A stretch of DNA of 42,891 nt, taken from the NCBI RefSeq assembly GCF_005930475.1, contig NZ_SJEW01000042.1:1-42891 (forward strand). The letters are read 5' to 3'. The notes under the pieces were generated by a model, which did not search any database, was not told the DNA's origin, and saw only the letters and a list, made by a program, of their open reading frames with translations. Position numbers and translations under genes: made by a program. The stretch is from Modestobacter altitudinis. Its GTDB lineage: Bacteria; Actinomycetota; Actinomycetes; Mycobacteriales; Geodermatophilaceae. Position 1 is the stretch's first letter, and each line of letters begins with the position of its first letter. This document shows, one piece after another, positions 26,315 to 37,677 of this stretch.

Positions 26315-26352
26315 CCACCGGGGGCAGGAGTGGCCACTTCCGCCCCCGGTGG
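26315..26352. terminator. Bidirectional terminator (GGGGGC-N5-TGGCCA-N5-GCCCCC type)
   Basis: Two 19-nt arms (26315-26333, 26334-26352) meet with no fixed loop; one A-C mismatch and one G-U pair interrupt them. It lies between the convergent ABC-F and leuA genes. Its layout matches the one at 33065-33106. Confidence 0.75.
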
Positions 26353-26355
26353 TGG

Positions 26356-28131
<1,776 letters not shown>

Positions 28132-28159
28132 TCAGCTGGCGCCCGGGGACGCGCGATCA

Positions 28160-28200
28160 CCGCGGCGAGGGGGCCGACCTAGGAGAGGCCCTCGCCGCGG
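28160..28200 (-). promoter_or_regulatory. Attenuator hairpin of leuA
   Basis: On the minus strand CCGCGGCGAGGG (28200-28189) pairs perfectly with CCCTCGCCGCGG (28171-28160), a 12-bp stem with a 17-nt loop. The 5' arm lies inside the leader peptide gene, right after its Leu-Leu-Leu-Ile codons, and the stop codon lies in the loop. A ribosome stalled at the Leu codons would block the stem; one released at the stop would let it form. No U-tract follows, so the terminator role is inferred. Confidence 0.6.
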
Positions 28201-28226
28201 CTGATAAGCAGGAGGCTGCCGCGCAC
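28179..28226 (-). CDS. leuA leader peptide (15 aa, leaderless)
   Basis: GTG at 28226 opens the peptide VRGSLLLISRGEGLS with a TAG stop at 28179. Three consecutive Leu codons (CTC CTG CTT) and one Ile form the control region, fitting a leucine gene. No Shine-Dalgarno is seen. Instead TACGGT (TAnnnT) ends 6 nt before the GTG, which would put the mRNA 5' end at the start codon. It lies 89 bp upstream of leuA and 20 bp after the XRE gene. It is too short to be certain without expression data, but the codon run, hairpin and promoter agree. Confidence 0.7.
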   Translation of the reverse strand: MRGSLLLISRGEGLS

Positions 28227-28232
28227 ACAGGA

Positions 28233-28238
28233 ACCGTA
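28233..28238 (-). promoter_or_regulatory. -10 element of the leaderless leuA leader transcript
   Basis: TACGGT on the minus strand (28238-28233), 6 nt before the leader GTG. No clear -35 is seen; the upstream sequence lies in the end of the XRE gene. Confidence 0.5.
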
Positions 28239-28246
28239 GCAGCGCG

Positions 28247-28888
28247 TCAGTCGACATCGCAGCCGCAGGCGCAGTCCGGTGCGTGCAGCCGGTCCCGGTT
28301 CTCCTGCTCGTCGTACTCGCAGCCGGCAGGACAGGTGCAGTCGACCTCCCAGTCCGGGCGAAGCGGGGAGCCCGCCGCCAGCCGCGCCTCGTGCCGCACC
28401 TGCCGGCGGGCGGCGTCGCGGCGGAGCGCCCCCGCCCGCCGCGTGGCGGCGCGCTCGGCGAGGGAGTCGCCGGCCTCCGGCACGTGGTGGTCGGCCGAGG
28501 GGCTCGCCTGCCGCCGCCAGTCGCGCAGCGAGCGGTCGCGATCGAACGTGTAGCGCGGGTTGCGCAGCCGTGGGCGGTGCGGACCTCCCCACCAGTCCTC
28601 GTCCCCGTGCCGGGTGTCCAGGTGAGCGGGGAACAGTCGTCCGCCGGCATCCCGGACCGCCGCCCCGGTCATCGCGACCAGTTCTCTGCCCTCGTCGTCG
28701 AGAAGCGCCACCCGCAGCCCAGCCACGGCGCCGATCAGTGACAGTTGGCTGACGCGGAGGTCCCCGCCGGCCTCCGCGCGGCCGATGGCGGCTGGGGCTA
28801 CGCCCGACGCCCTGGCCAGCTCACGCTGGGACATGTCCACGAACCGCCGGATGCGGCGGAGCAAGCCGGGGAGCGTCTGGTCGGCCAC
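28247..28888 (-). CDS. XRE-family DNA-binding protein with Cys-rich C-terminal tail
   Basis: A 213-aa protein. The N-terminal 60 residues are a Cro/C1-type helix-turn-helix: LLRRIRRFVDMSQRELARAS, then GVAPAAIGRAEAGG. The middle (about 60-180) is charged and Arg-rich, with WWGGPHRPRLRNPRYTFDRD, not recognised. The tail holds six cysteines in two close clusters, DCTCPAGC and DCACGCDVD, separated by about 20 acidic residues. They could bind zinc or another metal, but I know no named domain for this. The GTG at 28888 starts VADQTLPG; an open frame continues upstream without HTH similarity. Immediately downstream is the leuA leader promoter, a possible but untested target. Confidence 0.75.
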   Translation of the reverse strand: MADQTLPGLLRRIRRFVDMSQRELARASGVAPAAIGRAEAGGDLRVSQLSLIGAVAGLRVALLDDEGRELVAMTGAAVRDAGGRLFPAHLDTRHGDEDWWGGPHRPRLRNPRYTFDRDRSLRDWRRQASPSADHHVPEAGDSLAERAATRRAGALRRDAARRQVRHEARLAAGSPLRPDWEVDCTCPAGCEYDEQENRDRLHAPDCACGCDVD

Positions 28889-29007
28889 GACCCCAGCATC
28901 TCGGCCCGCCGGGGGGCGTGACCCTCCGCGGCTGGAGCGGTGGACCACCAGGTGCGCTGGGGACGGCGGCGCGCCGACCGGCCGACCCAGGAGGTAGGGG
29001 TCAGCAC

Positions 29008-29045
29008 AGTTGAGCTCTGCTCCAGATGTGGAGCAGAGCTCAACT
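29008..29045. repeat. 38-bp inverted repeat in the XRE/PLD intergenic region
   Basis: Two perfectly complementary 16-nt arms, AGTTGAGCTCTGCTCC (29008-29023) and its mate (29030-29045), flank AGATGT. It lies 60-100 bp beyond the phospholipase-like gene's stop and about 120 bp before the XRE start, both on the minus strand. It is less GC-rich than its surroundings and not followed by T residues. Terminator of the PLD gene or operator of the XRE gene are both possible. The rest of the 217-bp gap shows nothing. Confidence 0.6.
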
Positions 29046-29105
29046 CTCCGCAGGGCACCTCCCGGCCCGGTACCCGGGCGTGGGCCGAACCGCGGGCGGC
29101 GGAGT

Positions 29106-30698
29106 TCAGAACTGCTTGGCGCGGCGCAGGCGGAGCGGGCGGCCGTCGGGGTCGTTGACCAGCCGGTAGAGCGGTGTCGCCCAGAGCCGGGTCAGCCGGG
29201 ACAGCCCCTCGGGTCGGTGCGGACGCAGCCGGCCGGTGGGGCGCGGGCCGCCGCGGCCGCCGTCGTGCCAGTCCTCCAGGGCGGCAGCCGACCGCTCCAG
29301 GGCGGCCACGAAGTCCTCCGGGTCGAGCAGGTCCTCGTCCGCACCGCCGTCCACGGCCCGACCGAGGTGCTCGCGGGCCAGTCGCAGGCGCAGGTCGCGG
29401 GCGAGGACCCGCGCGCCGTACCCCGTCCCCGCCGGGTCGCGTGGTTCCCGCTCATCGAGGGTGGTGTCCAGCACGCCGCTGGACAGCTCGCTGTCGTGGG
29501 TCCAGGACCTGCGGTTGAAGTTGTCGCTGCCGACGCTGACCCAGACGTCGTCGACCACGCACACCTTGGCGTGCACGTAGACCGGCGTCCCCTCGACGTT
29601 CTCCAGGTCGAAGACGTGCACCCGGTCGGGGCCGGCCGCACGGCAGGTCTCGAGCGCCTGGTGCCGGCCCACGTACTGCGGTCGCTCGGCGAGCGCGCCG
29701 TCCTGGTCGGGCACCCGGGGCACCACGACGACCAGGTGCAGCCGGGGGTTGGCGCGCAACGCCTCGGCGAACAGCTGGGCGACCTCGGTCGACCACAGGT
29801 ACTGGTCCTCCAGGTAGACCAACCGGCGGGCCCGGGTGATCGCCTTGGTGTAGCCGCGGGCCACCGACCGCTCGCCGTGCGGGGCGAAGGGGTACGCCGG
29901 CTTGATCGCCGGATAGGTGCGCAGCGTCTGCACCAGGTGGGGCCCGCACTCCGCCGGGGGTGGCGGCTGCTCGGGCAGCGGGACGGCGTTCATCCGCGAG
30001 CGGGACAGCTTGTCGTGCACCCAGGCCAGCGGGTGGTCGGTGTCCGGGCCGTGGGGGTCCTCCCAGCGCTGGCGGAAGACCATGTCGAGCACGCCGACGA
30101 CCGGGCCGCGCAGCTGCAGTTGCACGTCGTGCCAGGGCGGTCGTGGTCCGTAGGCCGCCGCCATCGACTGCGGCTGCGGGTCGCCGAGGTGTTCGGAGGT
30201 GTCGCGGCGGGCGTGGCACAGGTCGATCCCGCCGGCGAACGCCACGTCGCGGTCGGGATCGCCGGGATGTCGCAGGACGACGATCTTCTGGTGGTGGCTG
30301 CCCAGCCGGCGCACCCGCTGGTCCAGCACCACGACCCCGCCGCCGTCCTCCACCGCCTCGTCGAGGGCGGCGTTCTCCTCCTTGGAGAAGCTCAGGCCGT
30401 CCCAGTGCGACCGCCACACCAACCCGAAGACGCACACCCCGCGGCGGGCCGCCGCGCCGAACAGCTCGCCGATCGTGGGCCCGTCCTCGCGCATCCGCTC
30501 GTCGGGGTCGCCCCGCCAGTCGGTGAACATCAGGTGGTCGCCGGTGCCCATCTGCTCCACCGCGCTGACGAGCCGGTCGAAGTAGGTGGCGCCGTCGACG
30601 AGCGCCTCGGCGTGGTTGCCCGACGTCCAGGCCGGCAGGCCGGCGGCCGGGTTCCCGCGCTCGTCGGCGGTGAGCAGCCAGTGCGCGGCGTCGTCCAT
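29106..30698 (-). CDS. Phospholipase D-like (HKD) protein
   Basis: Two-repeat HKD-superfamily enzyme, 530 aa, likely a phosphodiesterase or phosphatidyltransferase. The second HKD motif is complete: VYVHAKVCVVDDVWVSVGS with NFNRRSWTHDSE after it. The first, SHHQKIVVLRHPGD, has His and Lys but an Arg where Asp normally stands (H-x-K-x4-D), with Asp only further on. AFAGGIDLC follows. Interior landmarks are HDVQLQLRGPVVGVL and YLEDQYLWS. There is no signal peptide, so it may act from the cytosol on the membrane. The ATG at 30698 is chosen; an upstream open frame antisense to lysC is ignored. It is divergent from lysC with a 72-bp gap. Confidence 0.88.
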   Translation of the reverse strand: MDDAAHWLLTADERGNPAAGLPAWTSGNHAEALVDGATYFDRLVSAVEQMGTGDHLMFTDWRGDPDERMREDGPTIGELFGAAARRGVCVFGLVWRSHWDGLSFSKEENAALDEAVEDGGGVVVLDQRVRRLGSHHQKIVVLRHPGDPDRDVAFAGGIDLCHARRDTSEHLGDPQPQSMAAAYGPRPPWHDVQLQLRGPVVGVLDMVFRQRWEDPHGPDTDHPLAWVHDKLSRSRMNAVPLPEQPPPPAECGPHLVQTLRTYPAIKPAYPFAPHGERSVARGYTKAITRARRLVYLEDQYLWSTEVAQLFAEALRANPRLHLVVVVPRVPDQDGALAERPQYVGRHQALETCRAAGPDRVHVFDLENVEGTPVYVHAKVCVVDDVWVSVGSDNFNRRSWTHDSELSSGVLDTTLDEREPRDPAGTGYGARVLARDLRLRLAREHLGRAVDGGADEDLLDPEDFVAALERSAAALEDWHDGGRGGPRPTGRLRPHRPEGLSRLTRLWATPLYRLVNDPDGRPLRLRRAKQF

Positions 30699-30758
30699 CA
30701 GGTGATCACATCCCGCGTCGAACCAGCCCCGCAACCCCCGGCTGCGTGGCACCGTCGG

Positions 30759-30764
30759 TAGCCT
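30759..30764 (+). promoter_or_regulatory. -10 element of leaderless lysC
   Basis: TAGCCT (TAnnnT) ends 6 nt before the lysC GTG at 30771. No Shine-Dalgarno is present, so the transcript probably starts at the GTG. Confidence 0.5.
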
Positions 30765-30770
30765 GGACCC

Positions 30771-33064
<2,294 letters not shown>

Positions 33065-33106
33065 GGTCCCCGGGGGCCATGTTGGCCAACATGGCCCCTG
33101 GGGACC
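33065..33106. terminator. Bidirectional terminator (GGGGGC-N5-TGGCCA-N5-GCCCC type)
   Basis: Two 21-nt arms (33065-33085, 33086-33106) with one G/T position (33072/33099, a G-U pair in RNA) meet in TGGCCA. The inverted repeat begins directly after the asd stop and ends 7 bp before the end of the convergent peptidase gene. Confidence 0.8.
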
Positions 33107-33113
33107 GAGGCCG

Positions 33114-34928
33114 TCAGGGCCTCACGTGGCGGAGGGCGAAGCTCAGGGCGACCTCGACCTGGCGGATGGTCTCCTCGATGACCAGGGAGCCGTGGCCGGC
33201 GTCGAAGCGGTAGACCTCGTGCGGCTTGCCCCGCTCGTCCAGCGCGGTCAGGTAGTTGTCGATCTGCCGGATCGGGCAGCGCGGGTCGTTGGCGCCGGCG
33301 ACGACGAGCACCGGTGCCGCCACCGCGTCGACGTAGGTCAGCGGTGAGGAGCGCACGTAGACGTCGTGCACCTCGTCCGGTGACCCGCCGAACAGCGCCC
33401 GGTCGTAGGCCCGCAGGCCCTCCATCTCGTCCTCGTACGCGGCGATGTAGTCCGCGACCGGCACCTCGGCGATCCCGGCCGCCCAGCGCTCGGGCTGGGT
33501 GCCCAGGCCGAGCAGCGTGAGGAAACCGCCCCACGAGCCGCCGGACAGGATCGCCCGGGCCGGGTCGACGACGCCCTCGGCGACCAGCGCGTCGTAGACC
33601 GCGGCGACGTCCTCGAGCTCGGTGAGCCCTGGGCGGCCGGTCAGCGCGTCCCGCCACTCGCTGCCGTAGCCGGTGGAGCCGCGGTAGTTGACGTGCACGA
33701 CCGCGTAGCCGGCGTCGACGTAGGCCGCCCGGCGGGCCCGGTAGGAGTCGTCGTCCTGCGACTCCGGCCCGCCGTGCACCAGGAACGCCGTCGCATGGGG
33801 CCCCTCGCCGGCCGGGCGGACCAGCAGGGCGTGCACGTCCCCGCCCGGGCCGGGGACCCAGCGGTCCTCCACCGGGTAGGCGGCCGGCGGCTCCTCGCCC
33901 GGCGCGGCCAGCACCACCGGGCCGTCGGCCCGGCGGATCACCGGCGGGGTCGCCGCGTTCGACCAGGCCAGCTCCACGGTGCCGTCGGGGCGGGCGGTCG
34001 CGCCGCGGACGACGCCGCGCGGGGTGTCCAGCTGGGCCAGCGTCCCGGTGGCCAGGTCGTAGCGGTACAGCTCGCTGCGGGCGGCGTGGTCGTGGCCGAC
34101 CAGCAGCGCGGAGCCGTCGGGGTACCAGCCGGCGCTCACGTCGCCGGGCAGGTCCAGCACCAGCTCGGACTCGGTGTCGGCGGTGACGTCCCAGATGAGC
34201 AGCTCCTCCCGGCCGCGGCGCTCGTGGCCGACCAGCAGCCGCTGGTCACCGGCGACGGGAGAGAAGCTAAGCGCGTGCAGGCCGCGGCCCTCGCCGTCCC
34301 ACTTGTCCGCGACGAGGCCGAGGTCGTCGGTGCGCAGCACCCGCAGCGCGGGGTAGCGCGGGTCGCCGTGCTCGGAGTGGGAGTACACGAGCAGCGCGTC
34401 GTCCCGGGAGAGCGCGTCGACCGAGGCGGTGTCCGGGCTGGTGTAGAACACCGACGGCGTGCCACCGACCGGGCAGACCCAGAGCTCGCTGCCGTCGTCG
34501 GTGGACCGGCCGGCCAGCACGACCCGGGAGCCGATCTCCAGCCCGGCCGGATAGGCAGGCCCGACCTCCGGCAGGGCCACGGTGTCCGGGCCGCCGGCGA
34601 ACGGCTGGGTCATCCAGACGCCGAACTCGTCGCCGTCGGTGTCGGCGAACCACCAGATCGTCCCGCCGTCCCGGCTCAGCGTGGCGGCCAGCGTGCCGTT
34701 CGGCCGGTCGGTGACCTGCCGGTGGGTGCCGGTGTCCCGGTCCCAGGCGTACTGCTCGACCACGCCGCTGACGTCGGAGGAGTACAGGTTGCGCTGCGGT
34801 GCGTCCTCGGCCCAGTCCGGCAGGCTGACCCGCGGCGCCCGGAAGCGGGCCTGCCAGCGGGCGGTGACGTCGTCGGGGAGGGCGGACGGCGAGGGGACAG
34901 GGGGGACGTCGATCGGCTCGGCTGTCAC
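33114..34928 (-). CDS. S9 family prolyl oligopeptidase-type serine peptidase
   Basis: Cytosolic peptidase of 604 aa (no signal peptide). The first 340 residues give an irregular beta-propeller of WD-like repeats (YAWDRDTGTHRQVTD; LLIWDVTADTESELVLDL; LYRYDLATG). The alpha/beta-hydrolase domain follows (about 360-604) with Ser465 in GGSWGG, Asp548 in ANDPRCP and His579 in DAGHGS. Such enzymes cleave short peptides or acyl-amino acids. The GTG at 34928 follows the CNNM gene stop by 4 bp, so it is cotranscribed with the two membrane proteins; a shared job is not evident. Confidence 0.9.
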   Translation of the reverse strand: MTAEPIDVPPVPSPSALPDDVTARWQARFRAPRVSLPDWAEDAPQRNLYSSDVSGVVEQYAWDRDTGTHRQVTDRPNGTLAATLSRDGGTIWWFADTDGDEFGVWMTQPFAGGPDTVALPEVGPAYPAGLEIGSRVVLAGRSTDDGSELWVCPVGGTPSVFYTSPDTASVDALSRDDALLVYSHSEHGDPRYPALRVLRTDDLGLVADKWDGEGRGLHALSFSPVAGDQRLLVGHERRGREELLIWDVTADTESELVLDLPGDVSAGWYPDGSALLVGHDHAARSELYRYDLATGTLAQLDTPRGVVRGATARPDGTVELAWSNAATPPVIRRADGPVVLAAPGEEPPAAYPVEDRWVPGPGGDVHALLVRPAGEGPHATAFLVHGGPESQDDDSYRARRAAYVDAGYAVVHVNYRGSTGYGSEWRDALTGRPGLTELEDVAAVYDALVAEGVVDPARAILSGGSWGGFLTLLGLGTQPERWAAGIAEVPVADYIAAYEDEMEGLRAYDRALFGGSPDEVHDVYVRSSPLTYVDAVAAPVLVVAGANDPRCPIRQIDNYLTALDERGKPHEVYRFDAGHGSLVIEETIRQVEVALSFALRHVRP

Positions 34929-34932
34929 CGGG

Positions 34933-36012
34933 TCATCGTCCTCCTGCGCCTGCCCCTGCCTGCGCGGAGGTCACCGGACCGCTGACGTCAGCACTGCGCA
35001 CGTCGCCGATGAGCTGCTCCAGCACGTCCTCGAGCGCCACCAGCCCGAGGACCCGGTCACCGTCCCGGACCAGGCCCAGGTGCGAGCCCGACCGGCGCAT
35101 CTCCTTCAGCACCTCGGGCAGCGGCTCGGCTGGGGTCAGCTCGACGAAGTCCTTGACCGCCTGGTCGGGTACCGGCTTGTCGCGGGAGGTCGGTCCGGTG
35201 CCCAGCACGTCCTTGACGTGGACGTAGCCGGCGAGGGAGCCGTCGTCCCGGCGCATCGGGTAGCGGCTGTACCCGTGCTCGGCGACGACGCCCTCCAGCT
35301 CCCGGGGCGTGGACCTGCGCGGCACGGTGATCAACGAGTCGGGGGAGAGCAGCACCGAGCTGACGTCGTGCTGCTCGAAGGTGAGCGCGCCGGTGGCCAG
35401 CTCGCTGACCTCGCTGCCCAGCAGTCCCTCCTGCCGGGACTGGGTGATCATCGACTGGATCTCGTCCTGGTCGAAGCTGGCGGTGATCTCGTCGGTCGGG
35501 GTCACCCCGAACAGCCGGACGAAGCCGTTGGCGACGACGTTGAAGAACCAGATGAACGGCTTGAGCACCCGCACCAGCATCGCGAGCGGGGGGCCGAGCA
35601 CGATCGCGGCGTTGGTCGGGCCGGCGATGGTGATGTTCTTGGGCACCATCTCGCCGAGCACCATGTGCAGCACGGTGACGATGGACAGGGCGATCACCAA
35701 CGAGATCGGGTGCAGCAGTCCCTCGGGCGCGCCGACGGCCTCCAGCGGTGCCTCGATCAGCTGCGCGACAGCGGGTTCGCCGACAGCGCCGAGACCCAGC
35801 GAGCACAGCGTGATGCCCAGCTGGGCGCCGGCCATCATCTGCGAGACGTTGCGCATCGCGGCCAGCGTCTTCTGCGCCCGGACCGACCCGGCCTCGGCGC
35901 GCGGCTCGATCTGGTCGGCGCGGGCGGAGACCAGGGCGAACTCGGCGGCGACGAAGAACGCGTTGCCCAGCAGCAGCGCGACCAGCACGAGCAGGCTCAG
36001 CACGTCGCTCAT
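34933..36012 (-). CDS. CNNM/hemolysin-C-type membrane protein with CBS pair (short form)
   Basis: Membrane protein of 359 aa. A DUF21/CNNM transmembrane domain (about 1-190) has the signature NAFFVAAEFALVSARADQIE and QLGITLCSLGLGAVGEPAVA. A CBS pair (about 205-335) follows, with VIDE-type nucleotide pockets not assigned. Unlike its neighbour it ends soon after the CBS pair and lacks the CorC_HlyC C-terminal domain. Relatives are implicated in Mg2+ or Co2+ transport or homeostasis. Its ATG overlaps the stop of the longer paralogue by 4 bp (ATGA). Confidence 0.9.
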   Translation of the reverse strand: MSDVLSLLVLVALLLGNAFFVAAEFALVSARADQIEPRAEAGSVRAQKTLAAMRNVSQMMAGAQLGITLCSLGLGAVGEPAVAQLIEAPLEAVGAPEGLLHPISLVIALSIVTVLHMVLGEMVPKNITIAGPTNAAIVLGPPLAMLVRVLKPFIWFFNVVANGFVRLFGVTPTDEITASFDQDEIQSMITQSRQEGLLGSEVSELATGALTFEQHDVSSVLLSPDSLITVPRRSTPRELEGVVAEHGYSRYPMRRDDGSLAGYVHVKDVLGTGPTSRDKPVPDQAVKDFVELTPAEPLPEVLKEMRRSGSHLGLVRDGDRVLGLVALEDVLEQLIGDVRSADVSGPVTSAQAGAGAGGR

Positions 36013-37391
36013 GCCGGCGCCACCTCGCGCTCGAGGCGGACGGCGGTGGCGCCGGCCGGCTGTGCGACGTCCGCCGGTGCGTCCTGCTCACGGTCGGGCT
36101 CGGCCGGCTGCGGGGTGGCCCGCAACCGGGACACCCGCCGTCCCTCGACCCCGGCGACGGTCAGCCGCCAGCCCTCCACCTCCACCGACTCGCCCTCCTC
36201 GGGCAGGTGCGCGAGCCGTTCCAGCACGAACCCGGCGACGGTCTCGTAGCGGCCCTCGGGGACCGGGATGGCGGTGCGATCGCGGACCTCGTCCGGGCGC
36301 AGCAGGCCGGAGAGGACCCACTCCTCGCCGTCGCGGCGCAGCTGGCGCAGCGGCCGGTCGGTCTCGTCGGTGATCTCGCCGACCAGCTCCTCGACGATGT
36401 CCTCCAGCGTCACGATGCCGTGCGTGGCACCCCACTCGTCGACGACGAGGGCCAGCTGCAGGCCCTGCTCGCGCAGCAGGTCGAGCAGGGGGTCCAGGTG
36501 CAGGGACGACGGGACGGCGAGCACCGGCTCGGCCAGCTCGCCGGCGGTGCGCTGCAGCCGCTCCTCCTCGGGGACCGACACCGCGTTCTTGACGTGCACC
36601 ACGCCGGTGACCTCGTCGAGGTCGGACCCGTAGACCGGGAAGCGGGAGTTGCCCGACCGGATGGCGGCGTCGATGACGTCGGCGGCCGTCGCCTCCGAGC
36701 TGAGCGTCCACAGCCGGGTCCGCGGGGTCATCACGTCGGTGGCCAACTTCTCCCGCAGCCCCAGCGAGCGGGCGAGCAGCCGGGCGGCGACGGGGGACAG
36801 GTCGCCCTCCTCGGCCGAGCGCCGGGCGACCGCGGCCAGGCCCTCCGCGTCCCGGGTGTCGTCCAGCTCCTCCTTGGGCTCGAAGCCCAGCCGGCGGACG
36901 ATCCCGTTGGCCAGCGCCTGCAGCGCGCGCACCACCGGGCCGGTCACCACGGTGAACGCGCGCATGCCCGGCGCCACCACGGAGGCGGTGCGCAGCGGGC
37001 GGGCGATGGCCAGGTTCTTCGGGCCCAGCTCGCCCAGGATCATCTGCAGGAAGGTGGCCAGCGCGATGCCCAGGCCGACCGCGATCGGTGCGGTGGCGCC
37101 CTCGGGCAGCCCGATCGCGCCGAGCACCGGCTCGAGCAGCCCGCCCAGCGCCGGCTCGGCGAGGAAGCCGACCACGAGCGTGGTGAGCGTGATCCCCAGC
37201 TGGGCGGCGGACAGCTCGGTGGACAGCCCGCGGAGCGCGCGGACGACCCCCTCGGCGCCCTTGTCGCCCGCCGCAGCGGCACGTTCGGCCTGACCGCGGT
37301 CCACGGAGGTGAAGGAGAACTCGGCCGCGACGAAGAACCCGGTGAACGCGGTCAACAGCACGGCCGCCAGCAGGAGCAGCCATTCGGTCAT
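36009..37391 (-). CDS. CNNM/hemolysin-C-type membrane protein with CBS pair and CorC_HlyC domain
   Basis: Full-length member, 460 aa. The transmembrane domain starts at once (LLLLAAVLLTAFTGFFVAAE) with the signature AAEFSFTSVDR and SAAQLGITLTTLVVGFLAEPAL. The CBS pair includes DVMTPRTRLWTL and DEWGATHGIVTLEDIVEEL, and the CorC_HlyC domain closes the protein (about 355-440, ETVAGFVLERLAHLPEEGE). The ATG at 37391 is taken rather than the open extension towards the tRNA terminator. It heads a three-gene run with the short paralogue and the S9 peptidase. Tandem long-plus-short pairs are common in actinobacteria and may form heteromers. Confidence 0.92.
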   Translation of the reverse strand: MTEWLLLLAAVLLTAFTGFFVAAEFSFTSVDRGQAERAAAAGDKGAEGVVRALRGLSTELSAAQLGITLTTLVVGFLAEPALGGLLEPVLGAIGLPEGATAPIAVGLGIALATFLQMILGELGPKNLAIARPLRTASVVAPGMRAFTVVTGPVVRALQALANGIVRRLGFEPKEELDDTRDAEGLAAVARRSAEEGDLSPVAARLLARSLGLREKLATDVMTPRTRLWTLSSEATAADVIDAAIRSGNSRFPVYGSDLDEVTGVVHVKNAVSVPEEERLQRTAGELAEPVLAVPSSLHLDPLLDLLREQGLQLALVVDEWGATHGIVTLEDIVEELVGEITDETDRPLRQLRRDGEEWVLSGLLRPDEVRDRTAIPVPEGRYETVAGFVLERLAHLPEEGESVEVEGWRLTVAGVEGRRVSRLRATPQPAEPDREQDAPADVAQPAGATAVRLEREVAPA

Positions 37392-37459
37392 CGGGGGAGG
37401 GGTGCCCGCGGCGCAGCAGTCGGAAACGGCGGTGAGGGGGAGCACAGCCCCGGAACGCG

Positions 37460-37490
37460 ACTCAGGGACCGCCGATGGCGGTCCCTGAGT
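37460..37490 (-). terminator. Terminator of the tRNA-Pro gene
   Basis: A perfect 14-bp stem (37460-37473 with 37477-37490) and 3-nt loop lie 6 bp beyond the tRNA 3' end on the minus strand, between the tRNA and the CNNM gene. Confidence 0.75.
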
Positions 37491-37496
37491 GGTGGG

Positions 37497-37570
37497 TCGG
37501 GGTGACAGGATTTGAACCTGCGGCCTCGTCGTCCCGAACGACGCGCGCTACCAAGCTGCGCCACACCCCG
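37497..37570 (-). tRNA. tRNA-Pro (anticodon CGG)
   Basis: A complete 74-nt cloverleaf can be folded on the minus strand. The acceptor is CGGGGTG/CACCCCG with discriminator A. The D stem is GCGC/GCGC. The anticodon stem CGTCG/CGACG closes loop TTCGGGA, giving anticodon CGG for CCG codons. The T stem GCAGG/CCTGT carries TTCAAAT. The 3' CCA is not encoded. CCG is a heavily used Pro codon in this GC-rich genome. Confidence 0.97.
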
Positions 37571-37601
37571 AGGTGCGTCGACAACTGTAACCGACGCCCT
37601 C

Positions 37602-37677
37602 GGCCCCTTCGCAGGGGCCCGGTACGAGCTCGCGAGTGCTGGGGGGCGAGGGGGTCCTCCAACAGGGGGTCCTCCTA
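37602..37677 (-). repeat. Stop-codon-anchored terminator element behind the metallophosphoesterase
   Basis: Read on the minus strand, the TAG stop leads directly into GAGGACCCCC, then a second copy of GGAGGACCCCC (11-bp direct repeat, period 15: 37665-37675 and 37650-37660), CGCCCCCCAGCA, CTCGCGAGCTCG, and a hairpin GGCCCCT-TCGC-AGGGGCC on the plus strand (37602-37619). The order resembles 12764-12701, after another minus-strand stop. Confidence 0.5.

Noticed and set aside
28160-28228. Alternative leader frame starting at GTG 28228 (VCAAASC...)
   Set aside because: It lacks leucine codons near the hairpin; the frame two bases on has Leu-Leu-Leu-Ile in the right place.
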